Shown here: in pieces, positions 6,721 through 15,333 of the stretch
Position numbering within the stretch: position 1 is the stretch's first letter
Layout of the letters: each line of letters opens with the position of its first letter
DNA from: SIG575 sp045534165
GTDB taxonomy: Bacteria > Bacillota > Clostridia > Oscillospirales > Acutalibacteraceae
NCBI GenBank assembly: GCA_045534165.1
Contig: JAZSJD010000010.1
Location: 1-24,806 of the forward strand
Length of the DNA stretch: 24,806 nucleotides
Direction: 5' to 3'
Program-made: the position numbers and the translations under genes
The notes under the pieces: model-generated
The model's database searches: none
What the model was told of the DNA's origin: nothing
The model's input: only the letters and a program-made list of their open reading frames with translations

Positions 6721-7344
6721 ATGTACCGTAAATTTTTAAAAAGACTGATTGATATTGTGATTTCCGGAATGGGTATTTTAGTTTTGTCACCTGTTTTTCT
6801 GGTGTTGGCAATTGCGATTAAAATTGATGACCCGGGCCCCGTTTTCTTCAAACAGAAAAGGCTTACCATACACAAGGGATATTTTAATATTTTAAAATTC
6901 CGCAGTATGAAAATGGAAACTCCTCACGATATGCCTACTCATCTGTTGGAAAATCCGCAGCAGTATATAACAAGGGTGGGAAAAATTCTCAGAAAAACTT
7001 CACTTGATGAATTGCCGCAGATTTTTCAGATTTTTACAGGAAAAATGTCAATCATCGGTCCTCGTCCTTGTCTCTGGAATCAATACGATTTAATTGAAGA
7101 AAGAGATAAATACGGTGCTAATGATGTCCGTCCCGGTCTTACCGGTTGGGCACAGATTAACGGCAGAGATGAACTTCCCATTGATGTGAAAGCTAAATTT
7201 GACGGTGAATATGTGGAAAAAATGGGCTTCTTTTTCGATTGTAAATGTTTCTTCGGCACAATAGTTTCTGTTCTCAAGAGCGATGGTGTCGTAGAAGGCG
7301 GTACAGGAGAAATTGAAAAGAAAAAGGAGCTTGAAAAGAAATGA
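6721..7344 (+). CDS. Initiating sugar-phosphate transferase, monotopic PglC-type
   Basis: Transfers a sugar-1-phosphate from a UDP-sugar to undecaprenyl phosphate, starting a lipid-linked glycan. It is 207 residues long, the size of the small catalytic-core PglC-like enzymes, and lacks the extra transmembrane region of WcaJ/WbaP. A single hydrophobic re-entrant helix (about 10-34) is followed by DPGP (37-40), KFRSM, the catalytic pair D96-E97 in SLDELPQ, SIIGPRP, and RPGLTGWAQINGR. The C-terminus ends in a Lys/Glu-rich tail. GAGGG precedes the ATG. The stop overlaps the next start as ATGA (7341-7344), so the pair is translationally coupled. Its substrate is probably the product of the upstream dehydratase. 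Confidence 0.92.
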   Translation: MYRKFLKRLIDIVISGMGILVLSPVFLVLAIAIKIDDPGPVFFKQKRLTIHKGYFNILKFRSMKMETPHDMPTHLLENPQQYITRVGKILRKTSLDELPQIFQIFTGKMSIIGPRPCLWNQYDLIEERDKYGANDVRPGLTGWAQINGRDELPIDVKAKFDGEYVEKMGFFFDCKCFFGTIVSVLKSDGVVEGGTGEIEKKKELEKK

Positions 7345-8120
7345 AAAACATTTTGATAACAGGCGCAAACAGCTACATAGGTGTCTGTTTTGAAAATTAT
7401 ATCAAAAACTTCTCCGGTGAATATACTGTGGAAACTTTAGATATGATAAATCCTGAATGGAAAGATTCAGATTTTTCAAAATATGATGTGATTTACCATG
7501 TGGCAGGCATTGCACACAGAAAAGAAACAGAAGAAAATGCACAGCTTTATTATGATGTCAACCGTGACCTGACAATCAATGTTGCAAAGAAAGCAAAAAA
7601 TGAAGGTGTGAAACATTTTGTTTTTTTAAGCTCAATGAGTGTTTACGGTGTTGAGGAAGGTATAATAAAAAAAGATACTGCACCTGACCCCAAAAGCAAC
7701 TACGGTAAATCTAAACTTCAGGCAGAAGAAAAATTAAACGAATTAAAAGACGATAATTTTAAAGTTGCAATTATGCGTCCTCCTATGGTTTATGGCGATG
7801 GATGTAAAGGTAACTATCAGATGCTTGTTAAGTTTGCAAAAATGATGCCTGTTTTTCCCAACTATAAAAACAAACGCAGTATGGTTCACGTTGATAATTT
7901 AAGTGCTTTTGTTAAAGAGCTGATTGATAATAAAAAGGAAGGTCTTTTCTTCCCGCAGGATAAAGAATATGTCTGCACTTGTGCAATGGTTAAAGAAATC
8001 GGTGCAGGTATGGGCAAAAACATAAGACTCCTTAAAATATTGAACCCTGCTGTTTCAATTCTTAAAAAATTCACAACAAAAGGCAAAAAAGCTTTCGGTG
8101 ATTTAATTTATGATGTTTAA
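7341..8120 (+). CDS. NAD-dependent epimerase/dehydratase, probable 4-keto-sugar reductase
   Basis: An extended SDR of 259 residues. The dinucleotide loop is TGANSYIG (7-14), with Ser where many members have the second Gly, and the catalytic dyad is Y121GKSK125, preceded by SSMSVYG. Such enzymes next to WbpM-like dehydratases and initiating transferases (WbpV, WreQ) reduce the 4-keto group to give QuiNAc or FucNAc, in some systems while it is already lipid-linked. The coupling to the transferase through ATGA fits that. The protein is shorter than the roughly 300-residue norm: it ends at FGDLIYDV, where I expect homologues to continue. A terminator follows at once. A role as a 4-epimerase cannot be excluded. 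Confidence 0.8.
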   Translation: MKNILITGANSYIGVCFENYIKNFSGEYTVETLDMINPEWKDSDFSKYDVIYHVAGIAHRKETEENAQLYYDVNRDLTINVAKKAKNEGVKHFVFLSSMSVYGVEEGIIKKDTAPDPKSNYGKSKLQAEEKLNELKDDNFKVAIMRPPMVYGDGCKGNYQMLVKFAKMMPVFPNYKNKRSMVHVDNLSAFVKELIDNKKEGLFFPQDKEYVCTCAMVKEIGAGMGKNIRLLKILNPAVSILKKFTTKGKKAFGDLIYDV

Positions 8121-8125
8121 AAATT

Positions 8126-8159
8126 ATGGTATCTCTTGAAAAATGAGATACCATTTTTT
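8126..8159 (+). terminator. Rho-independent terminator of the polysaccharide unit
   Basis: A perfect 10-bp stem ATGGTATCTC (8126-8135) and GAGATACCAT (8145-8154) with a 9-base loop, followed by six T. It starts 6 bp after the reductase stop codon. Confidence 0.9.
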
Positions 8160-8169
8160 ATTTATGTGA

Positions 8170-8198
8170 TTGATTATATTTTGCGTTTATGATATAAA
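8170..8198 (+). promoter_or_regulatory. Extended -10 promoter of the rhamnosidase gene
   Basis: TTGATT (8170-8175), 17 bp, TATAAA (8193-8198) preceded by TGA. Its position rules out the upstream TTG at 8170 as a start codon and supports ATG 8221. Confidence 0.75.
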
Positions 8199-8220
8199 TT
8201 TATTAAGTGAGGTGTTTGTA

Positions 8221-10347
8221 ATGTTCAAAAAAGCAGATTTAAGTTTGTGCAAATGGATAGGTTCAGGAAAAAAGTCTTTTCCTATTGATATTAAGGCTGA
8301 ATATGAATTTAAAAAGGGAGAAAAAGCTACTATTACAATAGGTTGTATGGGAGCATTCAATTTTTATGTAAATTCCCGAAAAGTAAGCGACGACCTTTTT
8401 CAACCTTTGAACACAGATTTTGAAAAAAGATTTGATATTGAATATGGTGACATAATTTTTAATGAGGAATTAAGACACAGACTTTATTGCCCTACTTATG
8501 ATATTACAGAATATCTCAAAGAGGGCAGAAACGAAATTCTCTTTATGTTGGGTTCAGGCTTTTATGAAGCTTATGATTATGGTGTTGCAAAAATTTGTTG
8601 GCAGATTAATATTATTGATGAGAAAGGTACTATCAGAAATATTTTTTCTGACGGTAGCGAAAAATATAAGGCAGGTTTTGTAACAGAAGCAAATATGATA
8701 AGGGGAGAAACCCACGATTATACACTTGAAGATGACTGGAAAAATGTAGAAATTTTTGATTCCCCCAAAACTGAACTTTATCATCAGGACTGTCCTGCTG
8801 ATAAAGTTATAAGAACAATAAAACCAAAATATTTGGGTAACAACATTTATGATGCAGGTGAAGTTTTTGCAGGATATGCTGTTCTTAAAAGCAAATCAAG
8901 AGGTGAAGTTAAAGTAAGATACAGCGAACTTCTTGATGAAAAGGGAAACCTTGATGAAGAACACGTTTACGACCAACACACAGATTACATAACAGACGGT
9001 GAAGAAAGACTTCTTTATCCCAGGTTTACCTGGCTTTGTTTCAGATATTTTGAAGTTCAGGGCGATGCAGAAGTTGTGGAGTGTGCAGTAACTCACAGCA
9101 ATGTTGAAGTTACATCTTCTTTTGAATGTAGCGAAGAAACTCTCAACCCGCTTTATAAGGCATATATCAGAACACAGCTTGCGAATATGCATTGCGGAAT
9201 TCCTTCAGACTGCCCTCATACGGAAAGACGAGGTTATACAGGTGACGGACAGCTCACTTGTGATGCTGCAATGATTCAGCTTGATGCACAGAAGTTTTAT
9301 AAAAAATGGATTGGCGATATCTGCGATTGTCAGGATGAAAAAACAGGTCATGTGCAATATACTGCACCTTTTGTTCCCTCAGGTGGTGGTCCCGGAGGAT
9401 GGGGTTGTGCAATAGTTGTTGTGCCATATATGTATTATAAAAACTATGGAGAAAAAGAAATTTTTAACGAAACTTTCCCCCGTATGTATAAATGGTTTGA
9501 TTATATGGAAGCACACAGCGAAAATGAACTCGTGGTTTCTGATTTGCCGGGCGTATGGTGCCTTGGTGATTGGTGTGTACCTGAACAAAACAGACTGAAC
9601 AAACTTTGTGCAAACACAATTCCCGAACCTTTTGTAAATACTTATTTTTATATCAAATCAATGGAATATTTCCTTGAAATCAGCGAAGTTATGGGAGATA
9701 ACTCTTATAAAACAGAAATTGAAAACCGTATCCAAAAGAAAAAACAAGCACTTATAAAAACTTATTTTTCAGAGGAAACAGGTGATTTCGCAGGAAACGA
9801 ACAAGGTGCAAATGCCTTTGCTGTTGATTTGAATATAGGTGATGAACGTACATTTGAAAATATGATTAAAAAATATTCTCAAAGAAAAATGTATGATACG
9901 GGAATTTTCGGCACGGATATTGCAACGCGTGTTCTTTTTGAAAAGGGTAGAAGTGATATTGCCTCAATGCTTCTCACTTCAAAAGAGGAAATATCCTTTT
10001 ATCATCAGATTCAGAATGGTGCCACAACAATTCTTGAATACTGGAACGGTGTACGTTCTCAATGCCACCCGATGTTTGGTGCAGTAACAAGATATCTGTT
10101 TGAATATATTCTCGGCATCCGTCAGGCAGAAGATTCTGTAAAATACGATAAAGTTATAATCGAGCCTGTTTGTATGAAAGAAATTCCGTGGGCAAAAGGT
10201 AAAATCACAACGGTAAAAGGCGAAATTTCAGTAGAGTATAATGAAGAAGAAATCAACGTGAATATACCTGAAAATATTGATGCAACAATTGTTGTGGATG
10301 GAGAAAAAATCAAGCTGAACTGCGGAAAAAATATTTTGCGGAAATAA
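8221..10347 (+). CDS. Alpha-L-rhamnosidase, glycoside hydrolase family 78
   Basis: Hydrolyses terminal alpha-L-rhamnose from plant glycosides, pectin side chains or bacterial glycans by an inverting mechanism. It is 708 residues long. The N-terminal part (about 1-240) is made of beta-sandwich domains; the (alpha/alpha)6 catalytic barrel follows, then a C-terminal beta domain (about 640-708). The GH78 acid motif is DCPHTERRGYTGDGQ with candidate general acid E335. The WCLGDWCVP motif lies near 450, and the candidate base is E606 in GATTILEYWNG. No signal peptide is seen, so it probably acts in the cytoplasm on imported oligosaccharides. ATG 8221 is chosen for its GAGGTG site and the promoter upstream. 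It directly follows the polysaccharide unit but has its own promoter. Confidence 0.9.
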   Translation: MFKKADLSLCKWIGSGKKSFPIDIKAEYEFKKGEKATITIGCMGAFNFYVNSRKVSDDLFQPLNTDFEKRFDIEYGDIIFNEELRHRLYCPTYDITEYLKEGRNEILFMLGSGFYEAYDYGVAKICWQINIIDEKGTIRNIFSDGSEKYKAGFVTEANMIRGETHDYTLEDDWKNVEIFDSPKTELYHQDCPADKVIRTIKPKYLGNNIYDAGEVFAGYAVLKSKSRGEVKVRYSELLDEKGNLDEEHVYDQHTDYITDGEERLLYPRFTWLCFRYFEVQGDAEVVECAVTHSNVEVTSSFECSEETLNPLYKAYIRTQLANMHCGIPSDCPHTERRGYTGDGQLTCDAAMIQLDAQKFYKKWIGDICDCQDEKTGHVQYTAPFVPSGGGPGGWGCAIVVVPYMYYKNYGEKEIFNETFPRMYKWFDYMEAHSENELVVSDLPGVWCLGDWCVPEQNRLNKLCANTIPEPFVNTYFYIKSMEYFLEISEVMGDNSYKTEIENRIQKKKQALIKTYFSEETGDFAGNEQGANAFAVDLNIGDERTFENMIKKYSQRKMYDTGIFGTDIATRVLFEKGRSDIASMLLTSKEEISFYHQIQNGATTILEYWNGVRSQCHPMFGAVTRYLFEYILGIRQAEDSVKYDKVIIEPVCMKEIPWAKGKITTVKGEISVEYNEEEINVNIPENIDATIVVDGEKIKLNCGKNILRK

Positions 10348-10386
10348 ATTGAAAAATGATTGACAAATGTTTTAACAATCGTTTCA

Positions 10387-10506
10387 ATGCGTAAAGTTTA
10401 TGAATGTTTTGAATCCTGTGCTGATGCCTGTGAACATGCAGGCGATAGTATCGGTTCAGTTATTATGAAAACACATAATTTCAGAATAATAAAATCTCCT
10501 TGTTGA
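10387..10506 (+). pseudogene. Remnant of a DUF47 (PhoU-like, Pit accessory) gene
   Basis: A reading frame of 39 codons starts MRKVYECFESCADACEHAGD. Its first 30 residues match my recollection of the C-terminal helix of DUF47 proteins (pattern Y-E-x2-E-x3-D-x-C-E-x8-I-x2-K), which accompany Pit phosphate transporters. No ribosome site precedes the ATG, nothing recognisable lies upstream, and the frame runs into the following terminator stem. I read it as the 3' end of a deleted gene. It lies 8 kb from the phosphate module at 18.4-22.8 kb. The call rests on memory of the family and needs a profile search. Confidence 0.5.
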
Positions 10507-10524
10507 AAAACAAGGAGATTTTTT
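10491..10524. terminator. Bidirectional terminator
   Basis: A perfect 14-bp stem (AAAATCTCCTTGTT with AACAAGGAGATTTT) around a GAAA tetraloop, ending in six T. It separates the rhamnosidase region from the convergent ADP-ribosylglycohydrolase gene ending at 10526. Confidence 0.92.
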
Positions 10525-10525
10525 G

Positions 10526-11887
10526 TTATCCAATATGTTTCAATGTGAATTTGACTCTGTCACTTATTTTAACGGTGCCAACGCCAAAAATTGATGTGTG
10601 CAAAGTGTTGTTCAGAGGTTTTGTCCAATATTCGGGGATTGATTCAATGCCGTTTGCCATGCCAAGAATTGAGCCGACTGTTGCACCATTGCAGTCTGTG
10701 TCAAATCCTGCTTCAACTGCCATGCAAACTGATTTACCGTAATCACCGCCACCATAGAGCAAAGCTGCAGCAACTATCATAGCATTAGAAATGGTATGAC
10801 ACCAGCCATAACCGGAATGCTCATCATATTTTTGGTGAATAGTTTTGAAAACATCTTCTTTTGGTACACCGTTTTCAAAACTTTCAAGTATAAAGTTTAT
10901 TTCTTCGTAAAGTCTTGAGGTGTGGGGAATTTCAGCAAGACCACCACGGATAATATCAGCAGTGTTGTTTGTTTCTGCTCCAATTGCCAGCATAGCTGCA
11001 ACAAATATTTCACCGTAAATACCGTTTTTAGTGTGGGAGATTGATGCATCTCTCCAAGCCATTTCAGCAGCAAGTTCTGGTTTTCCCGGGTTGATGTAAC
11101 CAAAATAATCAGCTCTTATCTGTGCGCCAATCCACTCTCTGAAAGGATTTTTATAAATTGCAGAATAAGGGGGAGCATATCCTTTTATAAAGTTGCAGAA
11201 AGCCACTTGCTCTGCTGTGAAGTAAGCTTTTTTGGGTTGAAAATCAAGCCATGCACGGGCTACGTTATCGGGAGTAAAATCACGTCCGTATTTTTCAATA
11301 ATTTCCTGATATAAAACAGTATAGTTTGTGTCGTCATCAACGGGCATACCGTCAACTTCATCAGCATAAAACTGATATTTAAAACCAAACTTATATTTGT
11401 TTATAATTTCGTCATTCAAATCGCTTTTCAAAATATATCTGTGCAGGGGATAATTGTTTGTTTCTTTCAAAAAAGGAATAAATTCATCTGTGCGTATACC
11501 TTCAACAGTTTTTCCAAGCAAACAACCACAGATTCTGCCCATCCATGCACCATGAATTTTGTCCTCAGTATTGAGAATATTATTTTTCTCAAATTTAAAA
11601 GGCTTTCTCAAATCTTTGATTTCTTCAAGGGAAGATGGCTCGTTATAAGGATAATTATCTTTTTGTTTTGCGTTGTTTACTATTTCAAAAAGAATATCGC
11701 CCAATTTTACTTTTTCCTCTCCTGTGGGAAGATTTGAAACAGCAGAAAAAATTTCTTGGTATCTTTCTATATCCAATCCTTCGTCAATTGATTGCTTATA
11801 TTCTTCCTTTAATTGTGAAGAATATAAATCCCAATCGTTGCTGTTGGAATATTCAGGTTTTATATTTTGGGTTTTGTCAGTTGCCAT
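10526..11887 (-). CDS. ADP-ribosylglycohydrolase family protein
   Basis: A 453-residue protein with the all-alpha ADP-ribosylglycohydrolase (DraG/ARH) fold, which uses two Mg ions to cleave N- or O-glycosidic bonds, classically of ADP-ribose. The core starts at KIHGAWMGRICGCLLGKTVEG (about 110-130). The metal-binding motifs are DDDT (184-187, in PVDDDTNYT) and D396-x-D398 in GFDTDCNGATVGS. The first 108 residues form a polar, helix-rich extension of unknown role. There is no signal peptide. AAAGGTGG lies before the ATG. Many long members in gut Firmicutes sit beside glycoside hydrolase genes and may act on sugar-related N-glycosides and not protein ADP-ribosylation; placement beside a GH78 gene fits that but does not prove it. 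Confidence 0.87.
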   Translation of the reverse strand: MATDKTQNIKPEYSNSNDWDLYSSQLKEEYKQSIDEGLDIERYQEIFSAVSNLPTGEEKVKLGDILFEIVNNAKQKDNYPYNEPSSLEEIKDLRKPFKFEKNNILNTEDKIHGAWMGRICGCLLGKTVEGIRTDEFIPFLKETNNYPLHRYILKSDLNDEIINKYKFGFKYQFYADEVDGMPVDDDTNYTVLYQEIIEKYGRDFTPDNVARAWLDFQPKKAYFTAEQVAFCNFIKGYAPPYSAIYKNPFREWIGAQIRADYFGYINPGKPELAAEMAWRDASISHTKNGIYGEIFVAAMLAIGAETNNTADIIRGGLAEIPHTSRLYEEINFILESFENGVPKEDVFKTIHQKYDEHSGYGWCHTISNAMIVAAALLYGGGDYGKSVCMAVEAGFDTDCNGATVGSILGMANGIESIPEYWTKPLNNTLHTSIFGVGTVKISDRVKFTLKHIG

Positions 11888-11954
11888 GATGAAACCACCT
11901 TTTGTTATGTTAATAAATGTTTAAAAATTTTTGATAATATTTCCGAATAAGAAT

Positions 11955-12060
11955 GGCTTTGTTTCAATAACATTGTTCTTCGGATAGAATACTACGTTTT
12001 TATATCAGTATTTCAGGAGATTCATAGTTGTTTTTAAGTGTAAATTTGGTATACAAAGCC
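11955..12060. repeat. Weak nested inverted repeats in the 11888-12066 spacer
   Basis: GGCTTTGT (11955-11962) is complementary to ACAAAGCC (12053-12060), and inside them GAATACT (11987-11993) pairs with AGTATTTC (12007-12014) with one bulge. The spacer lies upstream of the ADP-ribosylglycohydrolase gene and downstream of the stalk-protein gene, both on the minus strand. It may hold a structured 3' end or a small element. I see no strong terminator and only a weak promoter candidate (TTATCA-16-TATTAA). Confidence 0.3.
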
Positions 12061-12066
12061 TAATTA

Positions 12067-14466
12067 TCAATATGCTGCATCAAAGTACTGACTAAATAAA
12101 ACTTCATGAACATTATTGTAGTATTGTTGCACAATAAATTCTGCTGCTTCCTTTGTCATGGTTTGATGATATATATCCAATTTTTCTTCTGTGGGAAGAT
12201 CTTCAGGGATATAGCCTGTGCCGATATTAGAAATTATGGTGTAAGGATGCTCAGCATCAAGAACAAATTGCTCATCGAATTGTTTTATTTCCAATTTATA
12301 CTCTTCCCACGCGTTATACCGATCAATGTCACCAGGTTGAGCACTCTGAATTCGATTTCTGAAATCACTGTAATCCCTGAAAACATCTATGGATAACGTG
12401 TTGTTTGAAAGTTTGAAGTTATAAATATACGCTGAATGATAATGCCAGAAACTACTGAATCCAGGCGGTCCATCATATGAATCCAATTCAGCACTGTTTC
12501 TGATCTCACTCACGAACACGGTAGTGTTAGAATTCTTCATAGGTAAAACTGGGAAATCGGTTGACGCATCAACACCACATGTAATCTGACCTTCAACAAA
12601 TTTCTGACCGTTAAATATAAATATTTTCCCTAAACCGGGAACTCCGGTAGCGCCGTAGTGAGAACAATATAAAACCTCCGGGATCTGATCGTTATTAAGA
12701 TCAATAATTTCTATGCTGATGCTGACATCACCGGTATTCATACCATATTTAGGGAAATTATAAATTAACTCTACTAACTCATTTTTGCCCCCTGAGGCTT
12801 TTAAATATCCTTCAGCGGTAGCAGCATCAATAACATTATTTTTTAAATTCAGTTTTGCAAGTTGTTTTTTGTTTTGTTTTTCTACCAGCTTTACTCCTTC
12901 AACACTATCATATTTTTTACTTGAATTTGCTAAATAAAGCAGACTCAGGTGTCTGGACAATTTTTCGATATCAGTTTTGTAATGATCCGTATCTTCCTTC
13001 GCCAATTGCTCAGCAATTTTATTGCCGATTTTAAATCCTTCTATCTGTGTGAGGATAGTCATTATTAATGATAGTCTTAAATTTTCACTATCATCCATTG
13101 TTTTGAGATTTTCATTCTGGATTGAATCTGAATTAGAAGTGATATATGTAACCACATCATGAGCTAATAAAACATCATAACTTGAATTATCTTTCAAATC
13201 AAAACCAGCCAATTTAAAAACACCGCTCACAATTTCTGTTGCCAGTTTAACTTTATTTACTGAGGCAAAAATTGATTTAGCAGAGTTTTTCAGTATTTCT
13301 TCTGTGGTTTCTTCAAGAAGGTCTTCTTTTACTCGTGAAATCACACTGGTTCCGATGTCAGCACCATACTTTGTATAGCACTTGTCAAAGGCGTTTCCTA
13401 CCGAACCATTCTGGTTAATTTCGGCAATTGTTGCCAAAGCCAATCTGTTATCGTCATTTATTGTATAGAACTTATAAATATATTCCGCATATTCTATAAA
13501 GTGATTTACATATTTTGCTTCTTTACCGAAATCTTTAAGGGCATCAATCTGAAGTTGTTCCTCCTCAAAGAAATTATCATACGGAGATTCATCACCAAAA
13601 GAGTTTGCTTTCTTGTAGTCTTCAAACATAGTTACGATTGAGTTGATGGAAAGTTTATACATCTTATTCGCTTTTTTATAAACTTGTTCATAAAAAGCTG
13701 ATTGTGCATATCCCAGGGTTGCGAGTATTGCGTTTTCGTCGCCGAGTGTCTGGTATATGTCTGTGTTAGTAACTGCATTTTCGATAATTGAACAACAAGT
13801 ATCATAATTTCCCCAACTCGAAATAAGTTTACTTACTTTACAGGAAAAAATTGTGCTTTTTACATAACCTAATACTGTGTATTGATAGTATAATTTTTCT
13901 TCTCCGACAAACAAATCATCCAACACTCTGATATAATCCAAAGAAGAGTCGTAAACAGAATAATCATATAAGGCATCACTCAAAGATATTCCGCTACTTA
14001 CTATTGAAATTGTTTTTTCATCTTTGTATACAACGCTGGCTTTAAGATATGCAGCCATTTGACTCAATGGTAAAAAATATATACCTGCAAACGAATGTAT
14101 ATCTATATCATATGTTTCACGATGTAATTGGGAATAGAAAACGTGCACCTGTTGATTATCATAATCTAACACTACTTTGGAAGTGGCAGATGTGTATTCC
14201 TGACCTATTCTGACAAATGCATTGTTTTGACTGTCATAATTATACATTGTGTAATCTTCTAAAATTTTCACAGGAGCATAAATTATGCCATTTTTAACAT
14301 AGAATGGGTTGTTTGTTGTTGTTGTTTCTTGTTGACTGGAATCATAACCTGAAATGTTCAGGGATATAAATTTTTCATCAGCAGCATAGGTAAAATTAGG
14401 AAACGCTGTAATAAATATAGCAAATACGCAGATAGCGCTTATTACTTTAAATATCGTCTTTTTCAT
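12067..14466 (-). CDS. Exported protein with copper amine oxidase N-terminal (stalk) domain
   Basis: A 799-residue secreted protein of unknown function. A Sec signal peptide covers about 1-28 (KK, a hydrophobic core, then TYA before ADE). Residues about 50-150 resemble the stalk domain of copper amine oxidases (FYVKNGIIYAPVKILEDYTMYNYDSQNN and FLPLSQMAAYLKASVVYKDEKTISI), a substrate-binding or adhesion module common in Clostridia exoproteins. A long helical middle (about 170-560) has no motif I recognise. The C-terminal part contains DLNNDQIPEVLYCSH (near 625), a Ca-binding-like D-x-N-x-D loop typical of VCBS/FG-GAP-like repeats. No LPXTG or transmembrane anchor ends it. It follows the membrane protein at 14488 by 21 bp. 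Confidence 0.75.
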   Translation of the reverse strand: MKKTIFKVISAICVFAIFITAFPNFTYAADEKFISLNISGYDSSQQETTTTNNPFYVKNGIIYAPVKILEDYTMYNYDSQNNAFVRIGQEYTSATSKVVLDYDNQQVHVFYSQLHRETYDIDIHSFAGIYFLPLSQMAAYLKASVVYKDEKTISIVSSGISLSDALYDYSVYDSSLDYIRVLDDLFVGEEKLYYQYTVLGYVKSTIFSCKVSKLISSWGNYDTCCSIIENAVTNTDIYQTLGDENAILATLGYAQSAFYEQVYKKANKMYKLSINSIVTMFEDYKKANSFGDESPYDNFFEEEQLQIDALKDFGKEAKYVNHFIEYAEYIYKFYTINDDNRLALATIAEINQNGSVGNAFDKCYTKYGADIGTSVISRVKEDLLEETTEEILKNSAKSIFASVNKVKLATEIVSGVFKLAGFDLKDNSSYDVLLAHDVVTYITSNSDSIQNENLKTMDDSENLRLSLIMTILTQIEGFKIGNKIAEQLAKEDTDHYKTDIEKLSRHLSLLYLANSSKKYDSVEGVKLVEKQNKKQLAKLNLKNNVIDAATAEGYLKASGGKNELVELIYNFPKYGMNTGDVSISIEIIDLNNDQIPEVLYCSHYGATGVPGLGKIFIFNGQKFVEGQITCGVDASTDFPVLPMKNSNTTVFVSEIRNSAELDSYDGPPGFSSFWHYHSAYIYNFKLSNNTLSIDVFRDYSDFRNRIQSAQPGDIDRYNAWEEYKLEIKQFDEQFVLDAEHPYTIISNIGTGYIPEDLPTEEKLDIYHQTMTKEAAEFIVQQYYNNVHEVLFSQYFDAAY

Positions 14467-14487
14467 ATCATCACCCTCTGTAAATTA

Positions 14488-15027
14488 TCAATTAAAACTC
14501 TTGTCAACATTTTCCAACTGTTCGCAGCAATAATTGTATGAATAGCCATACATAGCATCAATAAAACCATCTGTAAACTCAATAACATAACCGTCATCCG
14601 TCTTAAACGCTGTTACTGTTTGTTGCGTTGTTTGAAGTTCAGCAGAAGAAATCATTTCAACAATTGCATCATTAATTTTGCTTTCAGTCGGACGCTGTGT
14701 TAATCCATCAAGATATTGAGTTAATAAATCTAATAGATTTGGTGCAGTCACATCGCACGTTACAACATAGCAATCCTCTTCGCGTTCTTCAACTGAGGTA
14801 ACAACAAAGCTTGATTCTGTTTCAAATGCAGCCATAAAGCTCGTATCATCAAAACTGTTGGCTTCTGTCCAAACTTTATAAATCTCATCTTGCATAGCAC
14901 CATTACTTGGAACTCTATTGTGCAAAATCACAAATACTATGGTTGCAGTTACAGCAATTGCCAATACCAGAAGTAATGAAATAATTATTATGTTTTTTTT
15001 CTTGTTTTCTTTGCGTCCTTTACCCAT
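14488..15027 (-). CDS. Hypothetical membrane-anchored extracellular protein
   Basis: A 179-residue protein with a strongly basic N-terminus (KGRKENKKK), one transmembrane helix (about 13-36) and an extracytoplasmic domain of about 140 residues. I do not recognise a family; the alternating SFVVTSVEEREEDCYVVTCDVTAP segment and a later TAFKTDDGYVIEFTDGF segment suggest a small alpha+beta fold such as NTF2-like or DUF4878-like. It is the first gene of a two-gene minus-strand unit with the exported stalk protein, so the two may act together at the cell surface. The start ATG 15027 is preceded by GGAAAGTAGG. Confidence 0.65.
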   Translation of the reverse strand: MGKGRKENKKKNIIIISLLLVLAIAVTATIVFVILHNRVPSNGAMQDEIYKVWTEANSFDDTSFMAAFETESSFVVTSVEEREEDCYVVTCDVTAPNLLDLLTQYLDGLTQRPTESKINDAIVEMISSAELQTTQQTVTAFKTDDGYVIEFTDGFIDAMYGYSYNYCCEQLENVDKSFN

Positions 15028-15059
15028 AAATATCCTACTTTCCTGTCATTTTTTATCTT

Positions 15060-15088
15060 AATATATCACAACTCGTCTGAAAAGTAAA
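15060..15088 (-). promoter_or_regulatory. Extended -10 promoter of the membrane/stalk protein unit
   Basis: On the minus strand TTTACT (15083-15088), 17 bp, TATATT (15060-15065) preceded by TGA. It lies about 33 bp upstream of the start at 15027 and is divergent from the truncated spoVT copy. Confidence 0.7.
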
Positions 15089-15160
15089 CCTGTGCGGTAT
15101 ATTTCTTCGTTAGTTATAGATAATAACAGCACAATTCGTAATTTAAGGAGAAATGAATAT

Positions 15161-15325
15161 ATGAAAGCAACTGGAATTGTCCGTAGAATCGACGACCTTG
15201 GCAGGGTTGTTATTCCCAAGGAAATCAGGAGAACAATGAGAGTCCGTGAAGGTGGCTCGTTGGAAATTTTTACATTAATAATTGTTGTCCGGAAATCAAT
15301 TATTAAATATCATAGGATTGTTTAA
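15161..15325 (+). pseudogene. Truncated spoVT paralogue (AbrB domain only)
   Basis: The first 37 codons (MKATGIVRRIDDLGRVVIPK onward, to EIF) match the intact spoVT at 24099 almost exactly at DNA level, including the AAGGAG ribosome site. Just after GAAATTTTTAC the sequence departs and ends after 54 codons in an unrelated basic tail. The swapped-hairpin AbrB DNA-binding domain could still fold, but the GAF domain is gone. It could be a decayed duplicate or a small AbrB-type regulator. The KtrAB operon lies downstream and the divergent membrane/stalk unit upstream, so it might act locally if expressed. Confidence 0.75.
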
Positions 15326-15333
15326 TCAGATTA

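Noticed and set aside
8170..8220. Longer N-terminus for the rhamnosidase from TTG 8170
   Set aside because: It overlaps a good promoter, and GAGGTG directly precedes ATG 8221.
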